Below, one piece after another: positions 59,401 through 64,000 of a stretch of DNA of 64,000 nt (its first letter is position 1; each line of letters begins with the position of its first letter). The position numbers were made by a program, and so were the translations under genes. Origin of the DNA: Homoserinibacter gongjuensis (GTDB taxonomy: Bacteria; Actinomycetota; Actinomycetes; Actinomycetales; Microbacteriaceae); the NCBI RefSeq assembly GCF_030161875.1, contig NZ_BSVA01000001.1:1674001-1738000 (forward strand), given 5' to 3'. The notes beneath the pieces are model-generated. The model was given only the letters and a program-made list of their open reading frames with translations, had not been told where the DNA came from and searched no databases.

Positions 59401-60322
59401 GTGGGCGGGGTCGTTCCTCGGGCACGGCAGCCTCTCGCTCGACTACATCGAGAACGGCACGGGCCTTCCCGACCCCGACACCGGGGCGGTGGAGTCGGTC
59501 GACGCCGAGGTGGCGCGCGTCGTCGAGCTCGTAGTCGAGCACGCGGCGACCCGGCCGCGCGAGTCGCTCATGGTCGTCACGGCGTCGGAGAAGCACGCCG
59601 TGCGTGTCATGAACGCGGTGTTGGCCCGCATGTCGGCGCACCCGCAGCTCGGCGAGTTCGTCGTGGGCGAGAGCGCCGAGCCCTTCGCCGTGCTGCCGGT
59701 CGAGCGTGCGGTGGCCCACAGCCGCGATCGCGTCGTGTTCTCGCTCGGCTACGGGCGCACCCCGCACGGACGCGTGCTGAGCGACTTCGGCGCCCTCGGC
59801 CAGCCCGGCGGAGAGCGCCTGCTCGCCGTCGCCATGACCCGAGCGCGTCGCTCGCTCGTGATCGTGACGTGCGTGCAGCCCGACGACCTCGACGAGACGC
59901 GCATGAAGCACGGCGCGGTGGCACTCGCCGAACTGCTCGGCGAGATCGCCAACCGCCGCGCCGAGCCGCCGCTGCCCGACGACTCCGACCCGATGCTCGT
60001 CGACCTGTCGCGCCGACTCGAAGCACGCGGGCTGCGCGTCGCGCTCGGGCATCGCGGCAAGCTCGGGCTCGTGGCCGCCAACGGCGGCATGTGCGTCGTG
60101 GTCGACACCGACTCGGTGCTCACCGGCCGCAGTCTGCGCGAGGCCCTGCGCCTGCGCCCCGAGGTGCTGCGCCGACTCGGATGGCACTACGCGCGGGTGC
60201 ACGCCTTCGAGCTGTTCACCGATCCGGATGCCGTGGCCGACCGCATCGCGCGGATGGCCGGCCTGCCTGCCGGACCCGTCACCGAGGAGATCCCGATCGT
60301 TGCCGCACACACCGCGAGCTGA
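56401..60322 (+). CDS. Superfamily-1-like helicase protein with MTES_1575-type nuclease domain (seven frame breaks)
   Basis: About 1309 residues after repair. The helicase core is degenerate: Walker A reads PGTGATQT (Lys replaced by Ala) and Walker B reads VILVDAGATT (DE replaced by DA). Later motifs stand: LTRSYRAGGEDLAELVNRRFYGG, VVFSLGYGRTPHGRVLSDFG and AVAMTRARRSLVIVTC. The last 90 residues resemble the REase_MTES_1575 fold (VVVDTDSV, VLRRLGWHYARVHAFELFTDP). Breaks are at 56570-56573 (two Cs short), 56848-56851, 58100-58103, 58348-58351, 58818-58819, 59031-59034 and 59201-59205 (one base short each). The GTG at 56401 is six bases after TATCGT (56389-56394). DNA-conflict role is inference. 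Confidence 0.8.
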
Positions 60323-60485
60323 CCCCGAGGGAGACGACGACGAGCAGCGGCCTCGCCGCCCACGCCGCCGCGTGACGACGCCGCCCCCGGCGGGCAGCGA
60401 CCCGCATCCGACCCCCGAGCCGAAGCGGCACACGCCCACCGAGAACGACGAGCGGATGCGGCGGGAGAAGCCGCCGCACTACTAG
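60300..60485 (+). CDS. Small hydrophilic hypothetical protein
   Basis: A 61-residue Pro/Arg/Asp-rich protein ending ENDERMRREKPPHY. The start is uncertain: TTG at 60300 has GAGGAGA ahead and overlaps the helicase stop; GTG at 60374 would give 36 residues. The conserved-looking C-terminus suggests a genuine gene. No function known. Confidence 0.5.
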   Translation: MPHTPRADPEGDDDEQRPRRPRRRVTTPPPAGSDPHPTPEPKRHTPTENDERMRREKPPHY

Positions 60486-60491
60486 CTCTTT

Positions 60492-60513
60492 GCGCCGCGA
60501 TAATCCGCGGCGC
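60492..60513. other. Hairpin with ATAATC loop, copy 2
   Basis: GCGCCGCG-ATAATC-CGCGGCGC, a perfect eight-base-pair stem six bases after the small ORF stop. Compared with the copy at 43760, one T-A pair becomes C-G on both arms while the loop is unchanged. Confidence 0.65.
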
Positions 60514-60519
60514 TGCGCC

Positions 60520-60553
60520 GGTTCCGGGCACGAGCGCGGTCGCGCCCGGAACC
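60520..60553. terminator. GC-rich hairpin downstream of the helicase operon
   Basis: Perfect ten-base-pair stem GGTTCCGGGC (60520-60529) / GCCCGGAACC (60544-60553) with a 14-base loop. No T tract; a terminator role is likely but not certain. Confidence 0.5.
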
Positions 60554-60601
60554 GACTGCGCACTCGCTCTGGGTCTGCTGGGGGCCGCGGCGCTGCCGTC
60601 G

Positions 60602-60647
60602 AGGTGGCTGAGGAGCGTCCGCGCAGCGGATGCGTCTCGAAGCCTCC
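60602..60647 (+). repeat. Palindromic TTGAGGAGCG...TCTCGAAACC repeat, copy 4 (diverged)
   Basis: AGGTGGCTGAGGAGCG, then TCCGCGCAGCGGATGCG as centre, then TCTCGAAGCC. Several substitutions, with the central TCCGC / GCGGA arms pairing. Confidence 0.7.
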
Positions 60648-60679
60648 GTCGCTGCCGACCCACCGGTCCTGCTGCGCCC

Positions 60680-61090
60680 TCACCCGGTGGTGTTGCGCTC
60701 CGCCAGCAGGTCGCGGATCTCAGCGAGCAGCTGCGTCTCGGTGGGGCCGGCCTCCTCCTCGGCGATGCCCTTCCTCGCGGCCTGACGCTCGCGCAGCTTG
60801 TTCACCGGCAGCACGAGCACGAAGTAGACGACCGCCGCGATGATGAGGAAGTTGATGGCCGCGCCGATCACCGCACCGAAGTACATGGTGGCTTGGCCGC
60901 CATCCGTGGTGGGGATGGTCACCGGCAGGGCGGTGTCGAGCGAGTCCGCGCGGAACAGCGCCCCGATCGCCGGGTTGATGACGGCGTTCACGATCGAGTT
61001 GACGATCGCCGTGAACGCGGCGCCGATGACCACCGCGACGGCCAGATCGATGACGTTGCCGCGCAGTACGAAGTCTCTGAAACCCTTCAT
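60680..61090 (-). CDS. mscL: Large-conductance mechanosensitive channel
   Basis: A 136-residue homopentameric channel that releases solutes at osmotic downshock. It has the N-terminal amphipathic segment KGFRDFVLRGNVIDLAVAVV with the pore-lining TM1, GAAFTAIVNSIVNAVINP, TM2 INFLIIAAVVYFVLVLPVN, and the cytoplasmic C-terminal helix bundle. The ATG at 61090 follows GGGAG. Confidence 0.97.
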   Translation of the reverse strand: MKGFRDFVLRGNVIDLAVAVVIGAAFTAIVNSIVNAVINPAIGALFRADSLDTALPVTIPTTDGGQATMYFGAVIGAAINFLIIAAVVYFVLVLPVNKLRERQAARKGIAEEEAGPTETQLLAEIRDLLAERNTTG

Positions 61091-61138
61091 GGTGTGCTCC
61101 CGTTCTCTCCCGTTGGGTGAGCCCAGGCTACGGCGGCG

Positions 61139-61726
61139 TCAGCCGCGCGAGAAGGAGACGATGCCGCCGGGCGTCACGACGCCGTCGACCGGCATGTCGT
61201 GCGGCTCGGTGGGCACCGCGTCGACGAGCTCGTCGTCGTAGATGACGGCGTACACCGGCGGGCCGCCTTCCATCGAGCCGAGCGTCTTGTCGAAGTAGCC
61301 CCGCCCCCATCCGAGTCGCATGCCGTCACGAGCCACACATGCCGCGGGCACGAGCAGCAGATCGACGCCGTTGATCGCGATCGGGCCGAGCAGCTCGCTC
61401 GTGGGAGTCGGCATCCCGAGGATGTCCTGCTCCTCGTCTTCGCCGTCGTACGGCGCCCAGTCGAGCAGGCCGTCTTCGCGCGACACCGGCAGCAGGATCC
61501 GGATGCCGTGGCCGTCTGCCCAGCGCAGGAAGTCGCGGGTTCCGGGCTCGTCGGGTGTGGAGAGATAGGCCGCGATGAACGTCGCGCGGAGGTCGCTCGT
61601 GAGCTGCACGAGTTGCTGGGTGAGGGCCGTCTCGGCCGCCTCGCGCTCGGTCGCCGTGCGGATGCGGCGGCGCCCCCGGAGCTCCGCGCGCAGGGCGCGC
61701 TTGCGATTCTCCGGATGGTCGGGCAT
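61139..61726 (-). CDS. 5-formyltetrahydrofolate cyclo-ligase
   Basis: ATP-dependent enzyme converting 5-formyl-THF to methenyl-THF; 195 residues. Seen: N-terminal KRALRAELRGRR, the FIAAYLSTPDEPGT strand, VDLLLVPAACVARDGMRLGWGRGYFDKTL with the conserved GxGxGYYD-like loop, and VDGVVTPGG. The ATG at 61726 is six bases after TACAAT (minus strand, 61733-61738), a near-perfect -10, giving a leaderless mRNA. It is divergent from galU. Confidence 0.95.
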   Translation of the reverse strand: MPDHPENRKRALRAELRGRRRIRTATEREAAETALTQQLVQLTSDLRATFIAAYLSTPDEPGTRDFLRWADGHGIRILLPVSREDGLLDWAPYDGEDEEQDILGMPTPTSELLGPIAINGVDLLLVPAACVARDGMRLGWGRGYFDKTLGSMEGGPPVYAVIYDDELVDAVPTEPHDMPVDGVVTPGGIVSFSRG

Positions 61727-61785
61727 GCCCCGATTGTAGGAGACTTGCGACCGGATCTCAGGAAGAGGTGGATAGCCTGGCAGGC

Positions 61786-62734
61786 ATGGCTTCCCCCGCA
61801 CTGTCACGAAGGCCGTCATCCCCGTCGCCGGGCTCGGAACCCGGTTCCTGCCTGCCACCAAGGCGATGCCGAAAGAGATGCTCCCCGTCGTCGACAAGCC
61901 GGCGATCCAGTACGTCGTGGAGGAGGCGGTCGCGGCCGGCCTCACCGACGTGCTCATGATCACGGGCCGCAACAAGACGGCGCTCGAGAATCACTTCGAC
62001 CGCGCGGGTGAGCTCGAGGCCGTTCTCGAGAGCAAGGGCGACGACGAGAAGCTCAAGAAGGTCGACTACTCCACGCACCTCGCCGATGTGCACTATGTGC
62101 GGCAGGGCGATCCGCTCGGACTCGGACACGCGGTGCTGCGCTCGAAGATGCATGTGGGGCACGAGCCCTTCGCCGTGCTGCTCGGCGACGACATCATCGA
62201 CGTACGCGACCCCCTGCTGGGACGGATGCTCGAGGTGCAGCAGCGCGAGAACACGACGGTCGTGGCGCTGCTCGAGGTCGACCCCTCGCAGACCCACCTC
62301 TACGGCATCGCGACGGTCGAGCCGACCGAGGAGGACGACGTCGTGCGCATCACGGGGCTCGTCGAGAAGCCTCCGCCGGGCGAATCGCCGTCGAACTACG
62401 CCATCATCGGTCGCTACGTGCTGCGTCCCGAGATCTTCGAGGTGCTCGAGCGCACGCCTCCGGGGCGGGGCGGGGAGATCCAGCTCACCGACGCCCTGCA
62501 GGAGCTCGCGGCCGGACCCAACTGGGCGGGGGTGTGCACGGCGTCGTGTTCCGCGGGCGGCGCTACGACACGGGTGATCGGCTCGACTACCTCAAGGCGA
62601 TCGTGCGGCTGGCGAGCGACCGCGACGACCTCGGCGTCGAGTTCCGTCCGTGGCTCAAGGAGTTCGTCGCGGGGCTTCCGGATGAGGGGGCCGTGTCGGC
62701 AGGCGAGGGTGCGTCGGAGGGCGAAGACGGCTGA
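61786..62734 (+). CDS. galU: UTP-glucose-1-phosphate uridylyltransferase (two frame breaks)
   Basis: Makes UDP-glucose from UTP and glucose-1-phosphate; 316 residues after repair. Motifs: KAVIPVAGLGTRFLPATKAMPKEMLPVVDKPAIQ split by the frame slip near its beginning, then GHAVLRSK, LLGDDIID and YAIIGRYVL. Breaks: CCCCC 61793-61797 (one short; SPRTVTKAVIP expected) and GGGGG 62528-62532 (one short; WAGGVHGVVFRG expected). The ATG at 61786 is seven bases after TAGCCT (61773-61778). rimJ follows, as in many actinobacteria. Confidence 0.94.
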
Positions 62735-62827
62735 GTCGCTCGTTGCGACCTCGCCCCCGGCTTTCGTGCGACTTTTCGGGGCGCGGGCGGGCGTCGACCC
62801 GCCGCGGGGATGGGTAGTCTGGCGCCG

Positions 62828-63472
62828 ATGGCAACACCGACCCTCAGCGACGAGCATGTGACGATCCGCCCCATCCGGATCCGCGATGCGCGCACGCTCG
62901 AGAACGAACTCATGCGCAACCGGGCATGGCTGCGTCCGTGGGAGGCGAGCAACCCCTACGGTCCCGCCGGCTTCGACGTGAAGGCCTCCATCCGCTCGCT
63001 GCAGACGCATGCGCGCTCCGGCTCCGGATTGCCGTTCGCTGTCGAATGCGACGGGGAGTTCGCGGGGCAGCTCAATGTGTCGGGCATCGCCTACGGGTCG
63101 CTGTCGTCGGCCACGCTCGGCTACTGGGTGGCCGAGCGGTTCGCCGGGCGCGGGGTCACACCCACCGCCGTCGCGCTCGCAACCGACCACTGCTTCTTCG
63201 GCATGGGGCTGCACCGCATGGAGATCTGCATCCGCCCGGAGAACGCTCCGAGCCTGCGCGTCGTGCAGAAGCTCGGCTTCCGCTATGAGGGGCTGCGTCG
63301 CCGCTACATCCACATCAACGGTGACTGGCGCGACCACTTCTGTTTCGCGCTGCTCGTGGAGGAGGTACCCCAGGGCGTGCTGCGACGCTGGAAGGACGGC
63401 CGCGCGCCCGAGTCGGCGGCGCAGGTTCCCGAGGGCGACCTGCAGGCCGCGACGCGCCCCCTGCGGTTCTGA
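62828..63472 (+). CDS. rimJ: GNAT acetyltransferase, RimJ/RimL type
   Basis: Predicted N-terminal acetyltransferase for ribosomal or other proteins; 214 residues. The GNAT fold shows WLRPWEASNP, LPFAVECDGEFAGQLNVSG, LGYWVAERFAGRGVTPTAVA (acetyl-CoA loop) and RMEICIRPENAPSLRVVQKLGFRYEG. The ATG at 62828 is seven bases after TAGTCT (62815-62820). The substrate is not predictable. Confidence 0.9.
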   Translation: MATPTLSDEHVTIRPIRIRDARTLENELMRNRAWLRPWEASNPYGPAGFDVKASIRSLQTHARSGSGLPFAVECDGEFAGQLNVSGIAYGSLSSATLGYWVAERFAGRGVTPTAVALATDHCFFGMGLHRMEICIRPENAPSLRVVQKLGFRYEGLRRRYIHINGDWRDHFCFALLVEEVPQGVLRRWKDGRAPESAAQVPEGDLQAATRPLRF

Positions 63473-63496
63473 GCCGCGGCCGCCGCTGTCCATCCC

Positions 63497-63665
63497 GGTG
63501 GTCGAGGAGCGCCGCGCGGAGCGCGACGCGTCTCGAAACCGCCGTCGGGACGGCTTGCTCAGGTGGTTGAGGAGCGCCGGAGCGGCGTCCCGAAACCGCC
63601 GCCGGGACGGCTTGCTCAGGTGGTTGAGGAGCGCCGCGCGGAGCGCGACGCGTCTCGAAACCGCC
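63497..63665 (+). repeat. Three tandem TTGAGGAGCG...TCTCGAAACC repeats (copies 5-7)
   Basis: Units begin GGTGG at 63497, 63562 and 63619 and read TCGAGGAGCGCCGCGCGGAG, TTGAGGAGCGCCGGAGCGGC and TTGAGGAGCGCCGCGCGGAG before CGACGCGTCTCGAAACCGCC (the middle unit has GTCCCGAAACCGCC). The spacer CGGGACGGCTTGCTCA is repeated between units, giving 57-65-base periods. It fills most of the 306-base gap between rimJ and the next gene. Confidence 0.85.
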
Positions 63666-63778
63666 GCCGTAACTGCTGGGTAACGACTTGGTAACACCCT
63701 CGTTCATCGGTGTGGATTTGGGTCGTCTCGGCGTCGTTTCCGCCCCGGGATGTCGGTGGCCTCGGATGGTCTTGCTTC

Positions 63779-64000
63779 ATGGAACCCCGCCCCGACCCGA
63801 TCGCTGCAGCGGACGCTGCGCTGGATCGTGTGGTGGCGTTGCAGGCGCAGATCGATGCGCTCAGCGCGGCGCGTGCGGAGGCGCTCGTGGAGTTCGAGAA
63901 GGCGTTCACGGCCGCGTACCCGCCGAACGCTGCGGCGCTGCGGGAGCGGGCGTTGACGGCGGAGGCGGCGTGCGCGTTGCGGATGCCGGAGCGCAGCGTG
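63779..64000 (+). CDS. DUF222-domain protein (13E12-type, HNH family), 3'-truncated by the window edge
   Basis: The frame is open from the ATG at 63779 to the window end (74 codons). It encodes EPRPDPIAAADAALDRVVAL and a helical stretch with AARAEALVEFEKAFTAAYPP and LRERALTAEAACALRMPERS, the start of the DUF222 domain usually joined to a C-terminal HNH nuclease. Such 13E12-repeat proteins are multicopy in Microbacteriaceae. The T-rich upstream GGTGTGGATTTGGGTCGTC region may hold its promoter. Confidence 0.75.
   Translation, partial: MEPRPDPIAAADAALDRVVALQAQIDALSAARAEALVEFEKAFTAAYPPNAAALRERALTAEAACALRMPERSV

Overview
The window is high-GC (about 70 %) actinobacterial chromosome. IdeR, WXG100, DUF3048, DUF3263, DUF4032, LytR_C, XPB plus its partner protein, an NlpC/P60 and a CHAP wall enzyme, a helicase with a Microbacterium-named nuclease domain, and dense GGATGC/GCATCC words all point to Microbacteriaceae. 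No phage, integrase, insertion sequence, CRISPR array or rRNA was seen; there are two tRNAs (Thr-TGT, Arg-CCT).

Layout. 0-13.5 kb is housekeeping: cysS, rlmB, a shared sugar-ABC ATPase, a DsbA-like membrane protein, a DMT exporter, msrB, DUF2332, DUF3263/LytR_C/DUF3048, and groEL behind two CIRCE operators. 13.6-20.2 kb holds an orphan WXG100 gene, a two-component pair, and a cysteine-rich HTH regulator divergent from a DoxX-like membrane protein followed by two tandem ferredoxin-reductase-type flavoproteins. 20.2-26.1 kb has a large unknown lipoprotein, a FolP2/RibD-like pair and an ABC-2 exporter. 26.2-35.9 kb is a hexuronate (pectin sugar) module: GntR regulator, sugar-binding lipoprotein, two permeases, KdgD, an enolase-superfamily enzyme, 2-oxoglutarate semialdehyde dehydrogenase, a GH28 enzyme and uronate dehydrogenase. 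Together these can take galacturonate or glucuronate to 2-oxoglutarate. The module has no ATPase of its own; the multi-sugar ATPase at 4.2-5.3 kb is the obvious partner. 35.9-46.1 kb carries XPB and its partner, a cold-shock protein, serC, ideR, two secreted wall enzymes and an HNH protein. 46.2-54.8 kb holds a Fic gene behind a strong operator, a VKOR/TDT pair, and an anaerobic module (SufR-like regulator, NrdD, NrdG, DUF2249, SufS, SufU) behind two NrdR-type boxes. 54.8-64 kb ends with an F420-type oxidoreductase, a large pseudo-helicase/nuclease protein, mscL, 5-formyl-THF cyclo-ligase, galU, rimJ and a truncated DUF222 gene.

A quality warning matters for every reader. I count about 35 frame breaks in 17 otherwise intact genes. 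Nearly all are repaired by adding one G or C to a G/C run, and I see no run of six or more G or C anywhere. This is best explained by homopolymer truncation in the assembly, so these genes are annotated at full span as probably functional. Other recurrent signals are leaderless promoters (a -10 hexamer 6-7 bases before the start codon), a 70-base inverted-repeat element in two copies, and a palindromic TTGAGGAGCG...TCTCGAAACC repeat in seven copies.
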